Assembly (NCBI GenBank): GCA_902488455.1
Contig: CABTWG010000016.1
Coordinates: 1-23,078, forward strand
Origin: an uncultured Peptoniphilus sp.
GTDB lineage: Bacteria > Bacillota > Clostridia > Tissierellales > Peptoniphilaceae
Length of the DNA stretch: 23,078 nt
Direction: 5' to 3'
Shown in pieces: positions 17,335 to 23,078 of the stretch. Numbering within the stretch: the first letter of the stretch is position 1; every line of letters begins with the position of its first letter. The position numbers and the translations under genes are program-made. The notes under the pieces were generated by a model. The model was not told the origin of the DNA. It made no database searches and worked only from the letters and a program-made list of their open reading frames with translations.

Positions 17335-19142
17335 TGGACAGACAAAAAAATATTCGAAACTTTTCTATTATTGCCCATATTGACCACGGTAAAAGTACCC
17401 TTGCCGACAGGCTTATCGAAATGACAGGGATGCTTACAGAGAGGGAAATGAACTCTCAAGTTCTGGATTCTATGGATCTGGAACGCGAACGTGGAATTAC
17501 GATTAAATTAAAAGCCGTTAGGCTTGTATATAAAGCGAAGGATGGACAGGAATATCTACTAAATTTAATCGACACTCCTGGTCACGTTGACTTCAACTAC
17601 GAAGTTTCAAGATCACTTCAAGCCTGCGAAGGCGCTCTTGTGGTTGTGGACGCGTCCCAAGGTGTTGAAGCTCAAACCCTTGCCAATGTCTATCTTGCCA
17701 TTGACCAAGATTTGGAACTTGTACCGATTATAAATAAGATCGACCTACCTGCTGCAAGACCTGATGAGGTTAAGCAAGAAATTGAAGATATCATAGGAAT
17801 AGAAGCCCATGATGCTCCACTTATCTCTGCAAAGACAGGCCTTGGAATGGAAGCTGTATTTGACAAAATTATCGAAGCTGTGCCACACCCAACTGGAGAT
17901 CCAAAGGCTCCTCTAAAGGCTCTGATCTTCGACTCTTACTACGACTCTTACAAGGGAGTTATCTGCTATATAAGAGTATTCGACGGAGTTATAAAGCCTG
18001 GCATGGAAATCGAAATGATGTCTAACGGTGCCACTTTTGAAGTTGTGGAAGTTGGTGTAACCACTTCCGGACTTCTAAGCCTTAACGAACTTTCTGCAGG
18101 AGACGTTGGGTACTTCACCGCGTCTATCAAAGAAGTAAAAGAAGCTCGTGTCGGCGATACTGTTACTGAGAAATCCCGTCCAACCAAAGAAGCACTTCCC
18201 GGTTATAAACAAGTTCAACCGATGGTCTTCTGTGGAATCTATCCTGGCGAAGGCGAAGAATATACAGAAGTTAGAGAAGCATTGGAAAAATTACAAGTTA
18301 ACGACGCTGCCCTTTCCTTTGAAGCAGAAACTTCTGTTGCTTTAGGTTTCGGTTTTAGATGCGGCTTCCTAGGTCTTCTTCATATGGAGATCATCCAAGA
18401 GAGACTTGAAAGAGAGTTTGATCTAAATATCGTCACCACTGCTCCTTCAGTTATCTACAAGGTCCACACCGTGAATCAACAAGTATTTGAAATTCAAAAC
18501 CCATCGAACCTACCTGACCCAACTGAAATAGACTTTATGGAAGAGCCTATAGTTCGTGCAGAGATCATGACTCCAACAGAATATGTAGGAGCTGTTATGG
18601 AACTTTGCCAAAATAGACGTGGAGTGTTCCTAGATATGCAGTACTTGGAAGAAACTAGAACTCTAATAAGCTACGACCTTCCACTTAACGAAGTTATCTA
18701 CGACTTCTTCGACGCTCTAAAGTCAAAGACTCGTGGATACGCAAGCTACGACTATGAACTGATTGGATACAAACGCTCCGAACTTGTGAAGATGGATATA
18801 CTTATAAATTCGGAACTTGTAGACGCATTCTCAATGATAGTGCACAAAGATACAGCCTATGCAAGAGGTAGAAGAATCTGTGAAAAGCTAACTGAAGTTA
18901 TACCAAGACATCAATTTGCAATTCCAATCCAAGCTGCAATCGGCGCGAAGATCATTGCTCGTGAAACAATTAGGGCTCTTAGAAAAGACGTCCTTGCTAA
19001 ATGCTACGGTGGAGATATTTCAAGAAAGAGAAAACTTCTTGAAAAGCAAAAAGAAGGTAAGAAGAGAATGAGATCTATAGGATCTGTAGAAGTGCCACAA
19101 GAAGCATTCTTAACCGTGCTTAAATACGACGAAGACAAATGA
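17334..19142 (+). CDS. lepA: Elongation factor 4 (ribosomal GTPase LepA)
   Basis: Translation GTPase related to EF-G, reported to back-translocate stalled ribosomes and to aid 30S assembly. The 602 residues are the normal length. G1 is AHIDHGKS (14-21), switch I holds ERGITIK, G3 is DTPGH (80-84, H84 being the catalytic-type histidine) and G4 is NKID (134-137). The lepA-specific C-terminal domain is recognisable by CYGGDISRKRKLLEKQKEGK and GSVEVPQEAFLTVL. Its AAGGAGA ribosome binding site lies inside the end of lepB. The stop overlaps the hemW ATG by 4 nt (ATGA). Arginine CGT/CGC codons are more frequent here than in the downstream helicase gene, which fits higher expression. The lepA-hemW pairing is common in Firmicutes. 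Confidence 0.98.
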   Translation: MDRQKNIRNFSIIAHIDHGKSTLADRLIEMTGMLTEREMNSQVLDSMDLERERGITIKLKAVRLVYKAKDGQEYLLNLIDTPGHVDFNYEVSRSLQACEGALVVVDASQGVEAQTLANVYLAIDQDLELVPIINKIDLPAARPDEVKQEIEDIIGIEAHDAPLISAKTGLGMEAVFDKIIEAVPHPTGDPKAPLKALIFDSYYDSYKGVICYIRVFDGVIKPGMEIEMMSNGATFEVVEVGVTTSGLLSLNELSAGDVGYFTASIKEVKEARVGDTVTEKSRPTKEALPGYKQVQPMVFCGIYPGEGEEYTEVREALEKLQVNDAALSFEAETSVALGFGFRCGFLGLLHMEIIQERLEREFDLNIVTTAPSVIYKVHTVNQQVFEIQNPSNLPDPTEIDFMEEPIVRAEIMTPTEYVGAVMELCQNRRGVFLDMQYLEETRTLISYDLPLNEVIYDFFDALKSKTRGYASYDYELIGYKRSELVKMDILINSELVDAFSMIVHKDTAYARGRRICEKLTEVIPRHQFAIPIQAAIGAKIIARETIRALRKDVLAKCYGGDISRKRKLLEKQKEGKKRMRSIGSVEVPQEAFLTVLKYDEDK

Positions 19143-20260
19143 CATCAATCTACATTCACATTCCCTTCTGCATAAGAAAATGCAACTATTGTGACTTCAC
19201 GTCCTACAGCTGCGTTTCAGAAGAAGGTATAGAAAAATATTTTAAATATTTAGTAAAAGAGATAGGGATGAATCCTCCTAAAGATGAAATCGAGTCCATA
19301 TTTATAGGAGGAGGAACTCCCTCTTTTGTTGATTCAAAGTATATAGAAGAAATTTTTAAAGTTTTGAAGAATTATCCTTGGAGAGAAGATATTGAAATAA
19401 CCTTGGAGGCAAATCCAAACTCAATTACGCCTGAAAAGTTAAAAGTTTATAAAAATTTGGGCATAAATAGAATCTCACTGGGAGTTCAGTCCTTTAACGA
19501 AGAAATTTTAAAAAAGATTGGCAGAGTTCATAAAAACTCAGACACATTTGCCACAGTTAAAAATGTAAGAGCAGAAGGATTTAAAAATCTAAACCTAGAT
19601 CTTATGCTTGCACTTCCAGATCAAAAGATGGAGGACGTGGAAGATTCTCTAAAGGAAATTGAAAAATTAAATCCAGAGCATATCTCCTACTACAGTCTAA
19701 TAATAGAGCCTGGCACTCCAATGGAGAAGTTCTTCGAAGAAGAAAGGTTCACCTTCCCAGGCGAAGAGCTCGATAGAAAGATGTATAGAAAAGTTGTAGA
19801 AGGACTTAAGAAACTTGGCTATTATCAGTATGAAATTTCAAACTTCGCAAAAGTTGGATTTGAATCGATGCATAATTTAAGGTATTGGAAGATAAAAGAA
19901 TATATAGGCTACGGTCTTTCAGCGTCGTCAAGTGTTGGAGAATGCAGGTACACAAACGTCGATAATTTCAAAGAATATTTTGAAATGCTAGATGAAGGAA
20001 GACTTCCACAGGGATTTAGAGAAAAGCTCACAAATATAGATAGACTCCATGAATACATGATAATGGGCTTAAGGCTCAACGAAGGCATCGATGTAGAAGA
20101 AGCAGAGAAGAGATTTCAAATCGATCTAAAAAAATATTATAGAGATGAAATAGAAAAAAATTTAAAATATAAGACTATAAAATTTGAAAATAACAGGATA
20201 TTTTTAACCGAATATGGCAGAGATATTTCTAACATCGTTGAGCTTGATTTCATGAAATAA
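19139..20260 (+). CDS. hemW: Radical SAM heme chaperone HemW (HemN-like)
   Basis: Radical SAM protein of the HemN/HemW family, 373 residues. The [4Fe-4S]-binding cysteines are C11, C15 and C18 in the CxxxCxYCDF arrangement. This lacks the fourth nearby Cys of true HemN, whose motif is CxxxCxxCxC. GGGTPS (57-62) is the SAM-binding glycine motif, EANPNS and GINRISLGVQSFN follow, and the C-terminal HemW region is complete. HemW of other bacteria binds heme and delivers it to proteins and does not make it. Older annotations call such genes oxygen-independent coproporphyrinogen III oxidase. The ATG overlaps the lepA stop (ATGA) and there is no clear Shine-Dalgarno, so translation probably depends on coupling. 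No terminator is seen before the rpsT promoter. Confidence 0.93.
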   Translation: MTSIYIHIPFCIRKCNYCDFTSYSCVSEEGIEKYFKYLVKEIGMNPPKDEIESIFIGGGTPSFVDSKYIEEIFKVLKNYPWREDIEITLEANPNSITPEKLKVYKNLGINRISLGVQSFNEEILKKIGRVHKNSDTFATVKNVRAEGFKNLNLDLMLALPDQKMEDVEDSLKEIEKLNPEHISYYSLIIEPGTPMEKFFEEERFTFPGEELDRKMYRKVVEGLKKLGYYQYEISNFAKVGFESMHNLRYWKIKEYIGYGLSASSSVGECRYTNVDNFKEYFEMLDEGRLPQGFREKLTNIDRLHEYMIMGLRLNEGIDVEEAEKRFQIDLKKYYRDEIEKNLKYKTIKFENNRIFLTEYGRDISNIVELDFMK

Positions 20261-20263
20261 CTC

Positions 20264-20292
20264 TTGCAAACTAGTAGCTCACGTGGTAAAAT
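20264..20292 (+). promoter_or_regulatory. rpsT promoter
   Basis: -35 TTGCAA (20264-20269, 5/6), a 17-bp spacer, and -10 TAAAAT (20287-20292, 5/6) with an upstream TGG extension. It lies immediately after the hemW stop. The predicted start near 20299 gives a leader of about 28 nt. Confidence 0.75.
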
Positions 20293-20326
20293 ACAAAGAG
20301 CGTAATAATTAATGGAGGTGAAATAA

Positions 20327-20590
20327 GTGGCAAATATAAAATCTGCAAAGAAAAGAATCGAAATTGGAAATAGAAATAGACTAAGAAATAAGGCTAGAAA
20401 AACTGAATTTAAAACAGTTATAAAGAAATTTGAAAAGACATTAGCTGAAGGAAACATCGATGAAGCTAGAGAAATTCTAAAAGATGTAGATAAGAAACTT
20501 AAAAAAGCTTCCGTTAAAAATGTAATTCACAAGAACGAAGCTTCAAGAAAGATTTCTAGACTTACAAAGAAACTTAATAATGCAATCTAG
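20327..20590 (+). CDS. rpsT: 30S ribosomal protein S20
   Basis: Small basic 16S rRNA-binding protein that binds early in 30S assembly at the bottom of the body. The 87 residues begin (M)ANIKSAKKRIEIGNRNRLRN, the usual S20 N-terminus, and are Lys/Arg-rich throughout. The start codon is GTG (20327-20329), six bases after a strong GGAGGTG site (20314-20320). No ATG in frame fits the conserved N-terminus. A GTG start is notable because E. coli rpsT uses UUG as part of its autoregulation; whether the non-ATG start has a control role here is not known. Flanked by its own promoter and an intrinsic terminator, it is likely monocistronic, with possible read-through from hemW. Confidence 0.97.
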   Translation: MANIKSAKKRIEIGNRNRLRNKARKTEFKTVIKKFEKTLAEGNIDEAREILKDVDKKLKKASVKNVIHKNEASRKISRLTKKLNNAI

Positions 20591-20600
20591 CATTTTAATA

Positions 20601-20622
20601 GGAAGGTTTACCTTCCTTTTTT
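20601..20622 (+). terminator. Intrinsic terminator of rpsT
   Basis: GGAAGG-TTTA-CCTTCC (20601-20616) followed by six T. An outer GCATT/AATGC pairing (20590-20594 with 20623-20627) could lengthen the structure. It lies 10 nt after the rpsT stop. Confidence 0.92.
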
Positions 20623-20647
20623 AATGCCCTTTTATTAAAATAAAGAT

Positions 20648-22507
20648 ATGGATAAAAAATTATCGAAAGAACAGCTTCTTGCCACTGAATTTCGAGATGG
20701 ACCAGCGATGGTTTTGGCAGTGCCAGGAGCAGGAAAAACGACTATGCTCATGCATAGAACATACAAATTAATAAAAAGCGGAGTTGCCCCACAGAGAATA
20801 CTTACCATCACGTTTTCAAAAGCATCGAGTATGGATATGAAGAGAAAATACTTTGAGCTCTTCGGCAAAAATGATGCGGAGTTCTCCACCATACATGCCT
20901 TTTGCTACAGAATCTTAAACTATCACAAAAGACTAAGAGGAGTAAACTACAATCTCCTAGAAGGCAAAAGACCAGGCAAACATGAAATTTTAAAAAATAT
21001 TTACAGAGAAATAAATAGAAAAAATCCTACAGATGAAATCTTAGAATCTCTTCTTTCTGACATATCCTATGTAAAAAACATGTGCATAAGCCCAGAGGAA
21101 CTCGTTGAGAACCGCGGAACAGAGATAAGCGGATTTAAAGAAATCTTCCATAGCTACGAAAATTACAAAACATCCAAGAATTTAATCGACTTTGACGACA
21201 TGATTACCAAGGCTTACGAAGTTCTCTTAAATGATAGATTTGTACTGCAAAAAGTAAGAAGCACCTTCGAATACTACCAACTGGATGAAGGACAGGACAC
21301 ATCATTTGCCCAATTTAGAATTATGGAGCTACTCTCCCACCCAAAGAACAATCTCTTCGTGGTGCTAGACGATGACCAAGCCATATACGGATTTCGTGGA
21401 GCAAATGTGGCGGAGGTCAAGAAGTTTGAAGAGCGAATCCATCCAACCATCTTCAAGATGCAAAGAAATTACCGTTCGCAAAAACATATTATCGACTGTG
21501 CAAACACATTTATAGTCGGAAATAGGGAGAGGTTTGACAAGACCATAGTAGCTACCCACAAAGAAAAAGAACCAGTGTACCTGGTGAAACTACCGACAAG
21601 AATCGATCAATTTAAATTTATAAAAAATAAGCTAGACGACAAGACCACGGCGGTGCTATACAGAAACAATGCTCAGGTCCTAGGTCTTGTGGAATATTTT
21701 GAAAGAAATAATATTCCATTTAATATAAGAGATACGAAGCTTAGGTTCTACAATAATTATATCTTTAGGGACATACTAAACATCATAGACTTTTCAATAG
21801 ATCCGTCGAATTACAACCTTTTTTACAGCTTTTATTACAAGATCAAAGGCTATATAAGTAAAAGACAGATGGAATATATAAAAAATATAAAGACGGACAA
21901 CTACTTGGAAGCGCTACTAAAATATCCAGAACTTCCGTCCTATTATAAAGACAATTTCTATGAATTGATCCTGGACTTTAAATCCCTAAAAAATAAGACC
22001 ATGTACCAAAAGATTCACTTCATACTCTACGAATTAAATTACAATGAGTACATTAAAAATTCCTGTAAAAGAATGGGACAAAACATAGAAGAATCTCAGG
22101 AGTTTGCATATACACTTATGCAAATAGCAAAGAACGTCGACTCCTATGAAGAATTTATAGGTAGACTAAAATATTTGGATGAATTACTAAGAGCACCAAC
22201 AAGATCCACATCGAACCTTACATTTTCTACCATGCACTCAGCAAAGGGACTGGAGTTTGACAGAGTCTTTATAATCGATTTAACCTCTGGAATCCTACCA
22301 AGTTCAAGGTCAATAGAAAGACTCGACAGAGGGATATATAATGACTATGAAGAAGAGAGACGGCTCTTCTACGTGGCACTTACAAGAGCGAAGGAAGAAC
22401 TATATTTAATCGAACCAGGGAAATTCTTAGACGCAAGGACCAAGGAATCAGAATTCATGACAGAAGTAAGGAAGAAACAAGGAAAAAAGAGTGAGAAAAG
22501 TAAATAA
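20648..22507 (+). CDS. UvrD/PcrA-like SF1A DNA helicase, short form
   Basis: Superfamily 1A ATP-dependent 3'-5' DNA helicase. In order: Q-motif LSKEQLLAT (5-13), Walker A AVPGAGKTT (24-32, K30), motif Ia ITFSKASSMDMK (54-65), Walker B DEGQD (213-217) where PcrA/UvrD have DEYQD/DEAQD, motif III LDDDQAIYGFRGA (240-252), motif IV QRNYRS (272-277), motif V TMHSAKGLEFD (528-538) and motif VI LFYVALTRAKEELYL (573-587). At 619 residues it is about 100 shorter than PcrA. The sequence between motifs IV and V is reduced, and the C-terminus ends about 30 residues after motif VI in a basic tail. Arginine codons are mostly AGA. There is no good Shine-Dalgarno before the ATG, and the Q-motif five residues in rules out a later start. 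Probably a repair or replication accessory helicase; the exact role is unknown. Confidence 0.92.
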   Translation: MDKKLSKEQLLATEFRDGPAMVLAVPGAGKTTMLMHRTYKLIKSGVAPQRILTITFSKASSMDMKRKYFELFGKNDAEFSTIHAFCYRILNYHKRLRGVNYNLLEGKRPGKHEILKNIYREINRKNPTDEILESLLSDISYVKNMCISPEELVENRGTEISGFKEIFHSYENYKTSKNLIDFDDMITKAYEVLLNDRFVLQKVRSTFEYYQLDEGQDTSFAQFRIMELLSHPKNNLFVVLDDDQAIYGFRGANVAEVKKFEERIHPTIFKMQRNYRSQKHIIDCANTFIVGNRERFDKTIVATHKEKEPVYLVKLPTRIDQFKFIKNKLDDKTTAVLYRNNAQVLGLVEYFERNNIPFNIRDTKLRFYNNYIFRDILNIIDFSIDPSNYNLFYSFYYKIKGYISKRQMEYIKNIKTDNYLEALLKYPELPSYYKDNFYELILDFKSLKNKTMYQKIHFILYELNYNEYIKNSCKRMGQNIEESQEFAYTLMQIAKNVDSYEEFIGRLKYLDELLRAPTRSTSNLTFSTMHSAKGLEFDRVFIIDLTSGILPSSRSIERLDRGIYNDYEEERRLFYVALTRAKEELYLIEPGKFLDARTKESEFMTEVRKKQGKKSEKSK

Positions 22508-22516
22508 GTAAAATTT

Positions 22517-22539
22517 AAAGCGGCATCACCGCTTTTTTT
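22517..22539 (+). terminator. Intrinsic terminator of the helicase gene
   Basis: AAAGCGG-CATCA-CCGCTTT followed by a T-run (22533-22539), 9 nt after the helicase stop codon. Confidence 0.95.
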
Positions 22540-22579
22540 ATTTTTTGAGAGTAGTTATTAAGTTGTTAGGTTAATTTAA

Positions 22580-22597
22580 ATGTTATACGGGTAGCAT
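22580..22597. repeat. 18-bp palindrome family, member 1
   Basis: ATGTTATACGGGTAGCAT. As RNA it can pair along most of its length using two G-U pairs, with one A/G mismatch near the centre. It has the same length and ends as members 3 and 4, and the same TTAATTTAA left flank as member 3. Confidence 0.65.
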
Positions 22598-22617
22598 CTA
22601 CGTTAATATTATTATTC

Positions 22618-22635
22618 ATGCTCTAGGTAAAGCAT
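22618..22635. repeat. 18-bp palindrome family, member 2 (degenerate)
   Basis: ATGCTCTAGGTAAAGCAT. The outer five base pairs (ATGCT with its partner AGCAT, less a C/A mismatch just inside) are kept and the centre has drifted. It is followed by CCATC...CAGTTATCCTGA, the same right flank as member 4. Confidence 0.6.
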
Positions 22636-22647
22636 CCATCTTCAGTT

Positions 22648-22687
22648 ATCCTGAGCGAAGGCTGCAACACCGTCATAGTCGAAGGAT
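22648..22687. repeat. ATCCTGAGCG...GTCGAAGGAT element, copy 1
   Basis: Starts ATCCTGAGCGAAGG and ends ATAGTCGAAGGAT; the termini ATCCT/AGGAT are inverted repeats. The centre (CTGCAACACCGTC) differs from the other two copies. Confidence 0.7.
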
Positions 22688-22749
22688 CTCTTCACAGACA
22701 ATCTTTCATTAGCCATCAGGCATAGAACAACATAAACTCCTATTCATCC

Positions 22750-22794
22750 CCGTAGCGGAAGCAACCTGCTTCCATGCCGATAGGCTCTACACGG
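22750..22794. repeat. Branched (three-way junction) inverted-repeat element
   Basis: The outer arm CCGTAG (22750-22755) pairs with CTA(CA)CGG (22787-22794). Inside are GGAAGCA-ACC-TGCTTCC (22757-22773), a perfect 7-bp hairpin, and GCC-GATA-GGC (22776-22785). Found by eye; it could act as DNA or RNA. It is too short and lacks the conserved bases for a tRNA. Confidence 0.5.
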
Positions 22795-22843
22795 AAAAAC
22801 TCTATGAATTATACAAACTTGTAATGGTCCATACCCCAAAATT

Positions 22844-22891
22844 GTCATCCTGAGCGGAAAAGGCGGTAGCCTTTGTAGTCGAAGGATTTCT
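22844..22891. repeat. ATCCTGAGCG...GTCGAAGGAT element, copy 2
   Basis: GTCATCCTGAGCGG through GTAGTCGAAGGATTTCT. The outer ATCCT (22847-22851) and AGGAT (22883-22887) pair. An inner perfect hairpin AAAGGC-GGTA-GCCTTT lies at 22859-22874. This is the best-formed copy and it has no flanking 18-bp palindrome. Confidence 0.7.
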
Positions 22892-22925
22892 CCCTAATGC
22901 TGTCAATGAAGAATAATTAATTTAA

Positions 22926-22943
22926 ATGCTATCCGGATAGCAT
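22926..22943. repeat. 18-bp palindrome family, member 3 (perfect)
   Basis: ATGCTATCCGGATAGCAT is a perfect palindrome. It differs from member 4 only at the two symmetric positions next to the central CG (C/G here, A/T there). Confidence 0.85.
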
Positions 22944-22964
22944 AGAATTTTATTATTGTTTTAA

Positions 22965-22982
22965 ATGCTATACGTATAGCAT
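22965..22982. repeat. 18-bp palindrome family, member 4 (perfect)
   Basis: ATGCTATACGTATAGCAT is a perfect palindrome, preceded by TTTTAA and followed by CCAACACCAGTTATCCTGA. Confidence 0.85.
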
Positions 22983-22994
22983 CCAACACCAGTT

Positions 22995-23029
22995 ATCCTG
23001 ATCGAAAAAGGCTTTAACGTTTGTAGTCG
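22995..23029. repeat. ATCCTGA...GTAGTCG element, copy 3 (diverged)
   Basis: ATCCTGATCGAAAAAGGC...TTTGTAGTCG matches copy 2 in layout but has TGATCG for TGAGCG. After GTAGTCG it continues GCAGTCGAG with no AGGAT end. Its inner AAAGGC arm has no perfect partner, so it is a decayed or truncated copy. Confidence 0.6.
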
Positions 23030-23078
23030 GCAGTCGAGTTCTGCAAATCAGCCTTCGCATCTTGGCTTCTTTGGAACT

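Larger units (their letters stand above)
22571..22690. repeat. Composite repeat unit, copy 1
   Basis: Order: TTAATTTAA, 18-bp palindrome, 20-nt A+T spacer, second 18-bp palindrome, a short link ending CAGTTATCCTGAGCGAA, then ATAGTCGAAGGATCT. Copy 2 at 22917-23030 has the same parts in the same order and nearly the same spacing. The palindromes of this copy carry mismatches. Confidence 0.65.
22917..23030. repeat. Composite repeat unit, copy 2
   Basis: TTAATTTAA, palindrome member 3, a 21-nt A+T spacer, palindrome member 4, CCAACACCAGTTATCCTGATCG, then GTAGTCGG. It starts 346 bp after copy 1. The palindromes here are perfect while the trailing ATCCTGA element has lost its AGGAT end. Confidence 0.65.
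22540..23078. other. Gene-free repeat cluster at the right end
   Basis: 539 bases with no supportable reading frame on either strand. The segment holds four 18-bp palindromes, three ATCCTGA-type elements and one branched 45-nt element, listed separately. Base composition is less A+T-rich and more patchy than in the other intergenic regions. The right edge cuts the cluster, so its full extent is unknown. Confidence 0.8.

Noticed and set aside
20137..20457. 106-residue minus-strand frame spanning hemW-rpsT
   Set aside because: It overlaps the hemW end, rpsT promoter and rpsT coding region; Phe/Leu-rich antisense shadow with no ribosome binding site.
22750..22794. tRNA or tRNA remnant
   Set aside because: Only three arms in 45 nt, no TTCGA-type T-loop, no acceptor stem of 7 bp and no CCA end.
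22580..22982. CRISPR array
   Set aside because: Only four 18-bp units, of two spacings, variable in sequence and mixed with other repeats; no cas gene in view.

Overview
The window is about 23 kb of low-GC Firmicutes chromosome. The likely source is an anaerobic coccus of the Tissierellia/Peptoniphilaceae type (Peptoniphilus/Anaerococcus relatives). This rests on the A+T-rich codon use, the Firmicutes-type RpsL insertion, AGGAGG-class ribosome binding sites and an SLH-anchored cell-envelope subtilase. Genus is not resolved from sequence alone. The first 65 bases are not genomic: they are an Illumina TruSeq-type adapter with a 7-base index, followed by an A-run, so the left edge is an assembly artefact.

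Layout: from 74 to 16540 every gene is on the minus strand, read right to left. First comes a 1890-residue secreted S8 protease of the lactocepin/C5a-peptidase type with C-terminal SLH domains. It ends in a strong terminator at 10828-10857. Then come rpoB, rpoC, rpsL, rpsG and fusA; fusA is cut by the adapter at its extreme 3' end. rpoB has its own extended -10 promoter. A second near-consensus promoter lies inside the last codons of rpoC and should drive rpsL-rpsG-fusA, so the transcription block (rpoBC) and the translation block (str operon) can be expressed separately.

From 16795 rightward all genes are on the plus strand. lepB (signal peptidase I), lepA (EF4) and hemW form an overlapping cassette with 1- and 4-nt overlaps. 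rpsT follows with its own promoter, GTG start and terminator. Last is a short UvrD/PcrA-like SF1 helicase with a terminator. The divergent 254-bp region 16541-16794 separates the two blocks and holds a promoter for each side, plus an 8+8 inverted repeat inside the protease promoter.

The last ~540 bases (22540-23078) carry no gene. They hold a dense cluster of small structured repeats: four copies of an 18-bp palindrome (two perfect, differing by paired compensatory changes), three copies of an ATCCTGA..GTCGAAGGAT-type element, and a branched 45-nt element. The palindromes and two of the ATCCTGA elements form a composite unit present twice, 346 bp apart. This is the least explained part of the window. 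I see no CRISPR array, rRNA, tRNA, transposase, phage gene or defence operon.
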